Of a DNA stretch of 64,000 nt, positions 19,742-29,315 are shown one piece after another (position 1 is the first letter of the stretch; each line of letters begins with the position of its first letter). The notes beneath the pieces were generated by a model, which worked only from the letters and a program-made list of their open reading frames with translations, did no database searches and was not told where the DNA came from. Source of the stretch: Nostoc sp. LPT (GTDB lineage Bacteria > Cyanobacteriota > Cyanobacteriia > Cyanobacteriales > Nostocaceae); the NCBI RefSeq assembly GCF_017115165.1, contig NZ_JABXKF010000044.1, positions 1 to 64,000 on the forward strand, given 5' to 3'. The position numbers and the translations under genes are program-made.

Positions 19742-20158
19742 TTACAATTTTGAATGTTGCCACAAACCCAAATGTTTATTTTTAGCATTAGCTTCTGCAA
19801 TTAAAAATTGGGTTTTGCTTTCAGAGCAATTTTGTAAAGATTCTTGGTCAACAACGGCATTATCTGACTCTACCAAAAGGAGATTTACTGACCGATTATC
19901 TGCAAACACTTCACCCGCTGGACGACCATTTTTAACTTGTTCTGTGCTTCTAATCACGACAGGAGTTTGAGGTGGTAATAGCTGTTTTAGCCTTTGTGTT
20001 GCTGCTAAACCATAGCGCTTATCAGTTGCCTCTGGTGCGTTAATACAGGTTAACTTGACTGTAGTTGTTTGTCCTGCATTATCTTTAACCAAAATTGTGT
20101 TCCCGTCTACAACACCAACTACTGTACCTAGTACCAAAACTATTTTAAGTAATTCCAT
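19742..20158 (-). CDS. Thermonuclease (SNase-like) family protein
   Basis: 138 residues with a short hydrophobic N-terminus and the SNase-like OB fold: VVGVVDGNTILV, KLTCINAPEATDKRYG, RLKQLLPPQTPVVIR, GRPAGEVFADNRSVNLLLVE, ANAKNKHLGLW. Staphylococcal-type nucleases cut DNA and RNA with Ca2+. Here the usual catalytic Arg-x-x-Gly-x-Asp-Ala-Pro-E motif reads CINAPEA, so activity is uncertain. It sits between two fragments of a sensor kinase. Confidence 0.75.
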   Translation of the reverse strand: MELLKIVLVLGTVVGVVDGNTILVKDNAGQTTTVKLTCINAPEATDKRYGLAATQRLKQLLPPQTPVVIRSTEQVKNGRPAGEVFADNRSVNLLLVESDNAVVDQESLQNCSESKTQFLIAEANAKNKHLGLWQHSKL

Positions 20159-20224
20159 TACTTTGTATGTAATATTTTATGCAAAAACATAATTTTATTT
20201 CAATACTTAGGTTACTAGTGTGAT

Positions 20225-20482
20225 TTAGCTCACAATTTGCAAGCACAAGTAAAAGTAATAATTTGGGTGTTTTTGAGCATCTTTTACTGCTAATGATTGA
20301 CCCATTTTGATAACAGTACCAGTTAGGAAACCATGTAGTGAATAAATATGTTCGCCTTCGCCCATTTCGAGACTACTGGCTAAAACAGTTTCAAACCCCT
20401 CTTGGCAAAAGGTAACAACTGTCCAATCAACTCCAATAAGTTCGCTGACTCCGCAAGCAATATTGTGCAAATAGTTACCCAG
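20225..20482 (-). pseudogene. Remnant of a GAF-domain sensor kinase
   Basis: The frame LHNIACGVSELIGVDWTVVT continues to GHIYSLHG-type and SLAVKDAQKHPNY motifs. It corresponds to the first half of a GAF domain of a cyanobacterial sensor kinase and then runs out into an unrelated tail (YFYLCLQIVS). An in-frame stop lies just upstream of the start region. It is probably the N-terminal side of the gene whose C-terminus survives at 19641. Confidence 0.5.
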
Positions 20483-20773
20483 TTCGCCAGTTCAAAGAAG
20501 ATAAACGTGCTATTATTTACCGCTCACGCTGCCAAGTTTGCTTGTGCGACAACATTTTCTCATCACTGGTTTTGCTCATAGATGCCTATTGGATGGGTAC
20601 AGGGAATAGGGAATAAAAAATAAGGAATCCTATAGTACGATGAAATTTAAGTCGTATGATTTTAGTGACTTGACTTTTTGGAGATATTTTTAATTCTGTA
20701 TTAGCCATCTTTAATGCTTTAACACAGCCTTGTATTTTAATAGTTTTCACTCCTAACTTCTAACTTTATTTAT
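20483..20773. other. Intergenic region upstream of recJ
   Basis: About 290 bases including AGGGAATAGGGAATAAAAAATAAGG-like short repeats near 20600. No gene is supported; the recJ promoter is expected here. Confidence 0.4.
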
Positions 20774-23197
20774 ATGCCAGAACAACAGTGGACTATAACA
20801 GTAACTGAACAACCACCAAAGTGGTTTATCCAAGCAGTAAAACAGTATACACCTGTATCAAATGGACTGTATGCAGCGCAGTTGTTGTGGCAACGAGGCA
20901 TTAAAGATCGTCAACAATTAACAGCTTTTATCAACTATAAAGCTTATCAACCAGCAAGTCCCTTTGAGTTTGGGCAAGAAATGCATCTGGCGATCGCACG
21001 CTTGCGACAAGCATATAATACTAAAGAAAAAATCGCCATTTGGGGAGATTTCGACGCTGATGGGATTACCGCTACATCGGTACTTTGGGATGGATTGGGG
21101 CAGTTTTTCGCTCCAAATACCCAGTTAATTTACTATATTCCCAATCGCCTGAAAGAATCCCACGGACTTAATAATCAAGGCATTGATAATTTAGCAAAAC
21201 AAGGTTACAAATTAATAGTTACTTGCGATACAGGTAGCACAAACATTGAGGAAATTATCTATGCTAAACAGTTAGGCATAGATGTAATAGTTACAGACCA
21301 TCACACCTTACCAGCCGAACGTGCACCCGTTGCAGCGATTATCAATCCCCGTTATTTACCAAAGGAACATCAGCTATTTAATCTTTCTGGGGTGGCGGTA
21401 GCTTATAAGTTGGTAGAAGCACTATATCAAAGCCTGCCCAATGTTGCCAAATATCCCATAGAAGATTTATTAGATTTAGTTGCAGTCGGATTAATTGCTG
21501 ACTTAGTGCAGTTAAGTGGAGATTGTCGCTACTTGGCACAGATGGGAATTCAACGACTGCAAGAAGATTTTAAACAGCCAGCAGCAGCGCGACGGCGGCC
21601 AGGTGTAGGAAGATTATTAGAATTGTGCCAGAAAAGTGGCGATCGCCCCACAGATATTTCTTTTGGTTTGGGCCCAAGAATTAACGCCGTTAGTCGCATC
21701 CAAGGTGATGCCTGTTTCTGCGTGGAATTATTAACTAGTCGGGATGTCAAACGTTGTAACGAACTCGCCGAAGTTACAGAACTCGCCAACGCTCGCCGCA
21801 AATCTTTACAAAAAGATGTGCAAGCACAAGTGGCACAAAAACTTACTCAATTAGACTTATCAACCACCAGCGTCATTGTCCTAGAAGATGCCCAATGGCC
21901 TGCGGGTGTATTGGGCTTAGTCGCCGGACAGGTAGCACAAGAAACTGGTCGCCCGACGATTTTGTTGAGTACAGAGGGACTGGGGACTGGAGACTGGGGA
22001 CTGGGGACTGAGGAGGAATTTTCCCAATCCCCAATCCCTAATCCCCAATCCCTAGCTCGTGGTTCTGCTCGTTCGGTGAATTCTGTCGATTTATACCAAT
22101 TGGTGAAAGACCAAGCACATTTGTTACACCGCTTTGGGGGACATCCCTTTGCAGCGGGTTTGAGTTTGTTGGTAGAGAACATTCCTTTATTTACAGCGGC
22201 GATTAATCAGCAGTTGCGGCAATCTTTAGGTAGTACAACTCTAACGCCAACTGTACAAGCAGACTTGACGGTAACAGTTGCAGACTTAGGGAAAGAGTTA
22301 TTTTTGGAACTGAAACTGCTAGAACCTTGTGGAATGGGTAATCCTGTTCCGAAATTACTAATTCAAAACTGCTGGTTTGAAAATTCTTGGCATCGCAATC
22401 AGCAGGATTGGCAAGGGAAAAAGGTACAGTACATTAAAACTGAGTTTGATATTCGGGATGATTCCACCAGAAGTGCTTTTCCTGGGTTATGGTGGGGACA
22501 CTATAAAGATGAATTGCCCATAGGAAGGTGTGATTGTATAGCAGAATTAGACTACAACACCTTTAAAAAACGTTATGAAATCAGATTAATTGCCGTGCGT
22601 TCTTCTGTTAACTCAGCACTCAACACTCAGCAGTGGCTTAACGCCCCGCTATCGCTAACACCCTTCATCCTAGACTTACGGAATCAGGAACACTCAGCAC
22701 CCAGCACTCAGCCTTCAGCACTAATTATTGAAGATTGTCCCACAAATTGGGATGATTTACGTATATGGTTGCGGCGATGTTTGGCGACAAGCCGCTCTAA
22801 GTCTGGGCTTGACAATCAGCAACAATTAGCGATCGCTTGGTCTAAACCCAACCACCAACCACCCAATCAAATTTGGCTGACTCTTGTCGGAATTGCCAAA
22901 TATCTCAGTCGCACAAATCAACTAGTTACCCGTGGACAACTTTTAGAGAAAATCGGCATCAGCGACCAAACCTTACTTGTCGGAATCAAAGCTTTAAAAT
23001 ACTTAGGGTTCACAGTTAAACGACAAGACCGTTCTTTACAAATTACCTGGCATCCAAGCGATAGTGCCGAAAACCTTGCTGATGAAGCAGTTGCAAGATT
23101 TTTAGCTGCTGTCCGAGAAGAACAATTTCAGCAACAGTATTTTGCGGAAGTTCCTTTATCTACGATTGTGGCGATCGCCAGCTACGACAGTAAATAA
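20774..23197 (+). CDS. recJ: Single-stranded-DNA-specific exonuclease RecJ
   Basis: 5'-3' single-strand DNA exonuclease used in recombination and mismatch repair. The 807 residues show the DHH phosphoesterase motifs (IWGDFDADGITATSVLWDG, VTCDTGS, VTDHHTLP) and the DHHA1 domain (ARGSARSV, HRFGGHPFAAGLS). An OB domain and a long cyanobacterial C-terminal extension follow. It is longer than most RecJ because a repeat-encoded segment of about 22 residues interrupts the DHHA1 domain after PTILLSTEG. A second Ser/Gln/Pro-rich stretch (HSAPSTQPSA) also looks repeat-derived. The reading frame is intact. Confidence 0.93.
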   Translation: MPEQQWTITVTEQPPKWFIQAVKQYTPVSNGLYAAQLLWQRGIKDRQQLTAFINYKAYQPASPFEFGQEMHLAIARLRQAYNTKEKIAIWGDFDADGITATSVLWDGLGQFFAPNTQLIYYIPNRLKESHGLNNQGIDNLAKQGYKLIVTCDTGSTNIEEIIYAKQLGIDVIVTDHHTLPAERAPVAAIINPRYLPKEHQLFNLSGVAVAYKLVEALYQSLPNVAKYPIEDLLDLVAVGLIADLVQLSGDCRYLAQMGIQRLQEDFKQPAAARRRPGVGRLLELCQKSGDRPTDISFGLGPRINAVSRIQGDACFCVELLTSRDVKRCNELAEVTELANARRKSLQKDVQAQVAQKLTQLDLSTTSVIVLEDAQWPAGVLGLVAGQVAQETGRPTILLSTEGLGTGDWGLGTEEEFSQSPIPNPQSLARGSARSVNSVDLYQLVKDQAHLLHRFGGHPFAAGLSLLVENIPLFTAAINQQLRQSLGSTTLTPTVQADLTVTVADLGKELFLELKLLEPCGMGNPVPKLLIQNCWFENSWHRNQQDWQGKKVQYIKTEFDIRDDSTRSAFPGLWWGHYKDELPIGRCDCIAELDYNTFKKRYEIRLIAVRSSVNSALNTQQWLNAPLSLTPFILDLRNQEHSAPSTQPSALIIEDCPTNWDDLRIWLRRCLATSRSKSGLDNQQQLAIAWSKPNHQPPNQIWLTLVGIAKYLSRTNQLVTRGQLLEKIGISDQTLLVGIKALKYLGFTVKRQDRSLQITWHPSDSAENLADEAVARFLAAVREEQFQQQYFAEVPLSTIVAIASYDSK
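21975..22060. repeat. Heptamer repeat block inside recJ
   Basis: Tandem ACTGGGG/ACTGGAG units (21980-22009) are followed by the opposite-strand form CCCCAATC, giving a foldback. It encodes GLGTGDWGLGTEEE and SPIPNPQS in frame. Confidence 0.8.
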
Positions 23198-23263
23198 TTT
23201 ACAGGGTTTATGGCGTTCGCTACACCCGCAAAATAGGGATTTTCAACCAAGTCCCATCTTGTG

Positions 23264-23285
23264 TAGTGCGATCGCGATCGCACTA
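23264..23285. repeat. 22-nt palindrome made of two overlapping HIP1 sites
   Basis: TAGTGCGATCGCGATCGCAC with its mirror end forms a perfect palindrome 70 bp beyond recJ. It could act as a transcription stop, but no T-run follows. Confidence 0.6.
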
Positions 23286-23352
23286 AATTACAGCAGTTTG
23301 CAAGTATAGGAATTACCTAGCTTGTGAGTCCTATCAGGTGCGATCCCTGAAG

Positions 23353-24699
23353 TTACAGAGGTGTCCCAGAAGGCTGTTGCACTCTATTGTTAACAGTTTT
23401 TCCTTCTACAAAACCTTCTCGACCTGTAATCAATCTAGAACGACGATTACGAGTGATATAATTCCATCCCCACTGAATTGCTACTACTACTTTAGTGTCA
23501 AACTCGATTAAGAAGTAGATGTGAATTAGTAGCCAAAAGGCCCAAGCAATGAAACCTTTGAGTTTGATTATGCCTAAATCTACAACAGCTAAATTTTGCC
23601 CAATCATCGCCAAAGTACCCACGTCATTGTAACGAAATTGTGGCAAAGTCTCACCTTGAAGCCTGCGTTTAATCAGTTTAGCTACATACTCTCCTTGTTG
23701 TTTGGCTACAGGTGCAACACCAGGTAAGGGTTTACCATTTTGATGGGAAAAGTTACCTAAATCTCCCACTACAAAAATGTTTTTATAATCCTTAATAGAC
23801 AAGTCCGGTTCTACAATCACCCGTCCGTCGCGATCGCACTCTACACCTGTACTTTTTGCTAGGGCTTTCCCCATAGGCGAACCTTGAACACCGGCTGCCC
23901 ACAAGATAGTTTTTGAGGTAATTTCTGTCAATTCATCGCCTTGCTTGAAAGTAACGATGTTACCTTCAATATTTGTCACTCTAGTGTTAGTGTAGACAGC
24001 CACACCCAACTTTTGCAAAGATTCTGCTCCTACTTTCGATAACTCTGGCGCAATGTGTGGGAGGATGCGATCGCCCCCTTGCAATAGTAAAATTCTCGCT
24101 TCTGAGGTGTTGATGCTGCGGAAGTCTTCTGTGAGAGTTTGGTATGCCAATTCCGCGATCGCCCCCGATAATTCAACACCGGTAGGCCCACCCCCCACAA
24201 TCACAAAAGTCAACAAAGCACGGCGTTTTTCGGGATCGGTTTCTTTTTCTGCCGCTTCAAATGCCGAAAATATCTGGCGACGCATTTCTATGGCATCTTC
24301 AACAGTTTTCAAACCAGGAGCAAATTCTTTCCAGTTATCCTTACCAAAATAGGAATGGTTAGCACCTGTGGCGACAATTAATGTGTCATAAGGTATTACT
24401 TCATCACCCAGAATAACTTCTTGTGCTTTTGGATCGATATCATTTACCTCTCCCAACAACACTTTTGTATTCTTGCTTTTGCTGAATACAGATCGCAATG
24501 GTGCCGAAATATCAGCAGGTGATAGCGTACCTGTGGCAACTTGATATAAAAGCGGCTGAAATAGGTGAAAGTTACGTTTATCAATGAGAGTAACATTTAC
24601 ATTTGCTTTCTTCAAAGCTTTTGCTGTATACAGTCCACCAAAGCCGCCACCAACGACAACAACCCGATGTGGTACATTCTTTTCAAGTGAGACTACCAT
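23353..24699 (-). CDS. Type II NADH dehydrogenase (NDH-2)
   Basis: Single-subunit flavoprotein that oxidises NAD(P)H and reduces quinone at the membrane without proton pumping. About 448 residues: FAD-binding RVVVVGGGFGGLYTA, NAD-binding FVIVGGGPTGVELSGAIAEL, the FVVGDLGN loop, and a C-terminal hydrophobic helix (FIAWAFWLLIHIYFLIEF) for membrane attachment. AAGGA lies about 10 nt before the ATG used here; an upstream TTG adds two residues. It stands alone. Confidence 0.9.
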   Translation of the reverse strand: MVVSLEKNVPHRVVVVGGGFGGLYTAKALKKANVNVTLIDKRNFHLFQPLLYQVATGTLSPADISAPLRSVFSKSKNTKVLLGEVNDIDPKAQEVILGDEVIPYDTLIVATGANHSYFGKDNWKEFAPGLKTVEDAIEMRRQIFSAFEAAEKETDPEKRRALLTFVIVGGGPTGVELSGAIAELAYQTLTEDFRSINTSEARILLLQGGDRILPHIAPELSKVGAESLQKLGVAVYTNTRVTNIEGNIVTFKQGDELTEITSKTILWAAGVQGSPMGKALAKSTGVECDRDGRVIVEPDLSIKDYKNIFVVGDLGNFSHQNGKPLPGVAPVAKQQGEYVAKLIKRRLQGETLPQFRYNDVGTLAMIGQNLAVVDLGIIKLKGFIAWAFWLLIHIYFLIEFDTKVVVAIQWGWNYITRNRRSRLITGREGFVEGKTVNNRVQQPSGTPL

Positions 24700-24705
24700 A
24701 ATCAA

Positions 24706-25051
24706 TATTTCCTTGTGTTAAGAAGTTGTAACTATTCTTAACAAAGATGTAACAGCATTATGATAATGATTGCTGTCTCTTTAGAACAATTGAAAAAATG
24801 ATGAAAGTAATCAAAGTTAGTTTTTATCGAGGAAGGCAGGAGGCAGGAGCAAAACGTGAAACCGCTGTCAGGGCGGTTGTGTAGGGGTTGCATGGTGATG
24901 GGGTGTAAGGGAAGTAGTTGATTTGTGAGTATTATTATTTAGTTCTTAATTCTTTTCCTTACACTTTCTCATCCATATACCTTATGTATTTGGCGAAAAC
25001 AAGCGTGCCATTCGCCGCTAAACCCTCTTTCACATTCGGGATGCTCTGATC
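24706..25051. other. Intergenic region
   Basis: It contains GCAGGAGGCAGGAG-type short repeats near 24835 and an inverted pair GTGTAAGGGAAG ... CTTTTCCTTACAC (about 24908-24970) related to the family D element ends. No gene is seen. Confidence 0.4.
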
Positions 25052-25963
25052 TCAAACGTTGTTTTCCAGCTCGGTGATGCCAGAAAAATGTTCAGCTAGA
25101 AAATCTACGAAAGTACTTATTTTGAGTGATAGGTATCGCTGATTCGTATAGACAGCATAAAGAGATGAGGTTGCCAACGTGTAGTCCAGCTTCAGCACCT
25201 CCAATCGTTGGCTGGTAAGATCATCTTCAATCAACCACTTTGGCAAAACCGCCAACCCCATACCGGCTAGGGTTGCCTGATACAGCATGGTAGTATTGTT
25301 GGAGCGGATCGAGACTGGCAGTTTGACTGTCTCCCGCCCGTTAGAATCCTCAAAGAGTATCTCATCGGCAAACTGCGAGTAGTAATAACTGATGCTTAGA
25401 TGCTTCGACAGTTCGGTGGGAGTTTTTGGGTATCCATTTCTTTGCAAATAGTCAGTTGAGCCAACCAACATGAGTTGAATTGGGCAAATGCGTCGCGTGA
25501 GCAGTGAAGAACCGGGTTCCTCAGGCGTGACACGTAATGCCAAGTCAAATCCTTCTTTCACCAAGTCCACCAACCGATCATTCAAATTCATATCTAGCAA
25601 AACGTCTGGATAGCGAGAGCGGTACTTCGCCAAGGCTTTAGTGAATAACGGGTTAGCAAACCAAACTGGGGCGCTGATCTTGAGTATGCCACGCGCGACG
25701 ACGGCTGATTGCCTCACCGCTGCCTCTACCATTTCCAATTTATCAAGCATTTCCCGGCATTGCTCATAATAGACCCTTCCTGCCTCGGTTAGGCTTAAGT
25801 GTCGGCTGGTTCGATTTAACAAACGTGCGCCAAGGTTTCGTTCCAAGTGCATCACATGCTTGCTGGTCATGGCTGTGGATAAGTTGAGCCGCTCGGCGGC
25901 TGCCACAAAACTTCCCGATTCCACCACCTGAAGCAATACTTTCATGCTCGTTAAGGTGTCCAT
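25052..25963 (-). CDS. LysR family transcriptional regulator
   Basis: About 303 residues. An N-terminal winged HTH (MKVLLQVVESGSFVAAAERL and RLLNRTSRHLSLTEAG) is followed by a LysR substrate-binding domain of the CrgA/DmlR-like group (GILKISAPVWFANPLF). The start is taken at the ATG giving MDTLTSMKV; a longer frame adds 14 poorly conserved residues. It is divergent from the 26195 gene with 231 bp between, the classic arrangement for a LysR protein controlling the neighbouring operon. The inducer is unknown. Confidence 0.9.
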   Translation of the reverse strand: MDTLTSMKVLLQVVESGSFVAAAERLNLSTAMTSKHVMHLERNLGARLLNRTSRHLSLTEAGRVYYEQCREMLDKLEMVEAAVRQSAVVARGILKISAPVWFANPLFTKALAKYRSRYPDVLLDMNLNDRLVDLVKEGFDLALRVTPEEPGSSLLTRRICPIQLMLVGSTDYLQRNGYPKTPTELSKHLSISYYYSQFADEILFEDSNGRETVKLPVSIRSNNTTMLYQATLAGMGLAVLPKWLIEDDLTSQRLEVLKLDYTLATSSLYAVYTNQRYLSLKISTFVDFLAEHFSGITELENNV

Positions 25964-26194
25964 CGTAGTTCTAAAGTTTACTAAGAAGAAACATCGCATC
26001 AACAAAATGATACTTGTACAACGATGAGAAATGAATGTAATTTGATGAAGACGGCAGCATCAACTAGCTAGGCAAGTAAATAGCGATGACTGAAGAATTT
26101 ATGCATTGGACGTTTCAGGAGTCTTAACAACAAATCTAGAACACTATCAACTCGTCGACTGCCCGCAAGAATTTCAACGTAGAGGAGAATTTCA

Positions 26195-26683
26195 ATGTCT
26201 CAGAACAACGAGCTCACAGCGATCGACCGCTTTACCATCTTCGAGCAGTTGAACATGCATCAGCGATGTATCGACAAGGGTTGGGGGCGCGAGCAGGTCG
26301 ACCTCTACAACCGCCTTTACTGGCCGGAGGCCAAATTCCACGTCTACGATCTACGTACTTCAACCTTCGAGGGTTTTGAGGGCATGAAGCAGATGTTCGA
26401 CTACGCGCACAGCGTCTTCCCGATGGACAAGTGGTTCCACTCTCTGGGCGCGTTTGAAATTTCCGGATCGGGTGACAGGGCCGAAGCGCACTGGCGATGG
26501 TTCGTGTACTGGAAGGCTGAACACGTCGGAATCGTTTCAACTGGCACCTACGACGACATCTTTGAACGTCGCGATGGCGTCTGGAAGTGTCTGGAGCGTA
26601 CTTCCAAGAGCGATCCCAACTGGCCGGTAGACTTGTTCCAGCCCTTCCTCGATCAGGCAGACATCACCTTCAAAGCGTCCTGA
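26195..26683 (+). CDS. SnoaL-like/nuclear transport factor 2 family protein
   Basis: A 162-residue cytosolic protein with the SnoaL/NTF2 cone fold signature: FEQLNMHQRCIDKGW, LYWPEAKFHVYDLRT, GFEGMKQMFDYAHSVFP, EAHWRWFVYWKAE and DIFERRDGVWKCLER. Members include isomerases, cyclases and dehydratases; the reaction is not deducible. GAGGAG lies 8 nt before the ATG. It is clearly richer in G+C than the surrounding cyanobacterial genes and opens the gene run facing the LysR gene. Confidence 0.8.
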   Translation: MSQNNELTAIDRFTIFEQLNMHQRCIDKGWGREQVDLYNRLYWPEAKFHVYDLRTSTFEGFEGMKQMFDYAHSVFPMDKWFHSLGAFEISGSGDRAEAHWRWFVYWKAEHVGIVSTGTYDDIFERRDGVWKCLERTSKSDPNWPVDLFQPFLDQADITFKAS

Positions 26684-26820
26684 TAGTCAGACTTTTGTAG
26701 GTTATACCAATTTGAAAAAAGAATGCGACAAATACATACGGACATACCTTTGTTCTGTCTAGCTTTCTGAATGAATTTTGAATTTTGAATTTTGAATTGG
26801 TATTAGGTGGAGCTTCGCGA

Positions 26821-26848
26821 AACCCAACGTCCTTGGAAACGTTGGGTT
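26821..26848. repeat. Dispersed AACCCAAC hairpin
   Basis: AACCCAACGT and ACGTTGGGTT form a 10-bp stem with an 8-nt loop. It is one of several relatives of the GTAGGTTGGGTT family in the window (16031, 44312, 52158, 57595). Confidence 0.55.
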
Positions 26849-26939
26849 GAACCATAAAACTCAACCTACTCAAGCCTCAACACCAAGTAAACCGTTGTGT
26901 TGTGAGTGAGGTAAATCCAACCACTGATGGGAGTCGTTT

Positions 26940-28253
26940 ATGGCACATAGCACAGTTGGCACTCATGTAGTCGTTGAGGACGCAGCTTCTCTGGCTGAAG
27001 CGGTTCAACGTACACATGTTGTAATCGAGGTGGCTGGTCGCCTTCATGACTTAGAGAAATTTACACTTCTTGAAGGCTCAAGTTTGGTGGGTACAACTTC
27101 TGACGCAGAATTGGTCTTCAAGCCAGATTCAGACGGGGTAGCGCTCACGGCAAATAACACCCTCCAGAACCTAACCCTCCGATCAGATCCGAGCCGATTA
27201 ACGCTCAGTCTGGAACCGGCAACGACTACCCTTGGACAACTCAAGTTGCAGCATCTCGTCGTCTACGGTCGACTGCACTTGGAATCCAGTATTGTGATGA
27301 CCGCTGACCTTGTGCTCACTGACGTTCAAGTGTATGACGGCGACAGCACCTCAGCGCTGCATCGTCCAGTCGGTTACGGCGTAGAGGTCGTTCCGGGTTC
27401 CCTAACGATCTACAACCGCTGTACCGATCCCCAAAGTCACTGGACACTGCGTGCCGAAAACCTCTCAGGGGGAACGCGAGATGTGCCGTTGAGGGGTAGC
27501 GGCATCTTTATTTTTGGCGGCATGACTGTTCCCGCAAACGCCGATCCTCAAAGTGGACCAGCGCCCAGTTCTCCTGGTGGCATGATTGACCTGAAATTAT
27601 TGACCACAGGCGAAATCCATACTAATGGCAATATCCCGGCTGGTACTGGCAATCTTATCTCAGGCGGGGTGTTCGTTGGCTCAGGCGTGAAGGCTCAACA
27701 AGTGATCAATAACGGTCCTGTAACAACTTACGGGACAAATGACATGGTGTTGGATAACTGGGGCAATGTCCGTCTTTGGCTTGCTCGGCAGTCCATCATA
27801 TCTCATGGAACCAGTGGAATCGGATTCGTGAATTTCAGAGATTTGCAGACTCTGATTGTGCAAGGCGACCTGGCGACCTATGGCGAAGGGGCGCGGGGGT
27901 TCAATCTATACGACGGAACCTTGGCTTATGCAGAATTCAAAAGCATTACCACTCATGGCAATGGCTCGATCGGGATACAGACCAGTAAACCATTTGGCAA
28001 TATCCTCGTGCTTGGGGATGTGATCACAAAAGGTGGTAGGGGTAACAGTTTGGTGCGTGGCGTGGTCGTACAGCTTGACGCGCACGTCCTGAGTCTCAAA
28101 CCGGGCACAAGTGGAAAAGAGATCATTGTACTGGGTCGAGTCGAGGCTCAAAGAGAGGAAATTACCTCATTGGATTTCGCTGCTCCAGCCAGCACAGTTG
28201 AATTCATTACGATCAGTGGTCAGCAGTATGTCGATGGATCGTCAACAGAGTAG
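26940..28253 (+). CDS. Predicted beta-helix protein of unknown function
   Basis: 437 residues without signal peptide. I do not recognise a named family. The sequence is made of short beta-strand segments with regularly placed Gly/Asn turns and repeated phrases such as ITTHGNGSIGI, VTTYGTNDMVLDNWGNVRL, LATYGEGARGFNLYDG and VITKGGRGNS. This suggests a right-handed parallel beta-helix. GGGAG stands 8 nt before the ATG. It lies between a SnoaL-like gene and an exported hydrolase in the LysR-linked run and ends 18 bp before the next start. A carbohydrate or surface-binding role would be speculation. Confidence 0.7.
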   Translation: MAHSTVGTHVVVEDAASLAEAVQRTHVVIEVAGRLHDLEKFTLLEGSSLVGTTSDAELVFKPDSDGVALTANNTLQNLTLRSDPSRLTLSLEPATTTLGQLKLQHLVVYGRLHLESSIVMTADLVLTDVQVYDGDSTSALHRPVGYGVEVVPGSLTIYNRCTDPQSHWTLRAENLSGGTRDVPLRGSGIFIFGGMTVPANADPQSGPAPSSPGGMIDLKLLTTGEIHTNGNIPAGTGNLISGGVFVGSGVKAQQVINNGPVTTYGTNDMVLDNWGNVRLWLARQSIISHGTSGIGFVNFRDLQTLIVQGDLATYGEGARGFNLYDGTLAYAEFKSITTHGNGSIGIQTSKPFGNILVLGDVITKGGRGNSLVRGVVVQLDAHVLSLKPGTSGKEIIVLGRVEAQREEITSLDFAAPASTVEFITISGQQYVDGSSTE

Positions 28254-28271
28254 GAATAATTTTGGAGAATC

Positions 28272-29315
28272 ATGAAAAGCGATCAAGAGACTTACACGAT
28301 CAACAGACCTCGCTGGCAGCGTCTGTGCGTCACGATCCTTCTTGCTATAGCGTTCACGGTTTCGCTCCCCTACATCGCACAAGCGCAGGAGCAAGTAAGA
28401 AACCCTACCGCCAATACGTCCGACTCGACACTGGTGAAGTCCCTATCCGGATTTGAGAACGGTTATGCAACGGTTAATGGAGTAAGACTGCATTACGTCA
28501 GCGGCGGTGAGGGCGCACCGCTTGTGCTGCTGCCAGGTCACCCGGAAACCTGGTGGGGGTATCACAAGGTGATGCTGGCTTTGGCAAAAAGCTTTCGTGT
28601 GATCGTCGTGGACATCCGCGGCATGGGCAGCTCCGAAAAGTCAGCTGGTGGTTACGACAAGAAGACAATGGCTCGAGATATCTACGAGCTGATCCGTCAA
28701 CTTGGATACGAGAAAGTCAATATTGCTGGACACGATATCGGCGCGATGGTCGCGTTCAGTTTTGCGGCTAATCATCCGGAAGCGACCGCGAAACTTGCCT
28801 TGCTGGACGTCGCGCATCCTGACGATTCCTTCTATGACATCAAAATGCTGCCTGAGGAGGGGAAGTTTGGAAAAACGGTCGATGCTGCGCATCCGGTTTA
28901 TCTATGGTGGTTTGCTTTTCATCAAGTAGAAGGGTTGCCTGAAAAACTCCTCGCAGGAGATGGCATGAGACTCTATATAAACTGGCTCTTCAACTATCTG
29001 CTAAACGACCCGACAAAGATAGATTCACGAGATTTAGCCGTTTACGGGAATGCCTATTCAAATCCAGAAGCAATCCGCGCTGGTCATGCGTGGTACAAAG
29101 CCTTTCCGCGCGACATTAGCGACGCTAAGACGTATAAGAAGCTCGAGATGCCAGTCTTGGGGCTCGGTGCCGAGTTCCAAGGCTATCAGTTCTTGCGAGT
29201 AGTCGAACCCAAGGCGACTAATTTTCAATTGGTCAAGATAGAAAATAGCGGCCACTTCATCTTAATCGAGCAACCTGATGTCATATCGCGGTTGCTGATC
29301 AACTTCTTCAAGTAA
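28272..29315 (+). CDS. Exported alpha/beta hydrolase, epoxide hydrolase/dehalogenase-like
   Basis: 347 residues. A signal peptide (about 18-41, ending AQAQE) directs it to the periplasm. The alpha/beta hydrolase fold shows LLPGHPETWWGY (oxyanion region), VDIRGMGSSEK, a nucleophile elbow AGHDIGAMVA with Asp as nucleophile, and a C-terminal His in ENSGHFILIEQP. Asp as nucleophile is the mark of epoxide hydrolases and haloalkane dehalogenases. TGGAG lies before the ATG, 18 bp after the beta-helix gene. A second, divergent member lies at 31247. Confidence 0.85.
   Translation: MKSDQETYTINRPRWQRLCVTILLAIAFTVSLPYIAQAQEQVRNPTANTSDSTLVKSLSGFENGYATVNGVRLHYVSGGEGAPLVLLPGHPETWWGYHKVMLALAKSFRVIVVDIRGMGSSEKSAGGYDKKTMARDIYELIRQLGYEKVNIAGHDIGAMVAFSFAANHPEATAKLALLDVAHPDDSFYDIKMLPEEGKFGKTVDAAHPVYLWWFAFHQVEGLPEKLLAGDGMRLYINWLFNYLLNDPTKIDSRDLAVYGNAYSNPEAIRAGHAWYKAFPRDISDAKTYKKLEMPVLGLGAEFQGYQFLRVVEPKATNFQLVKIENSGHFILIEQPDVISRLLINFFK

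Noticed and set aside
26232..26540. Minus-strand frames opposite the G+C-rich cassette genes
   Set aside because: Shadow frames caused by higher G+C; Arg/Ser-rich translations without motifs.
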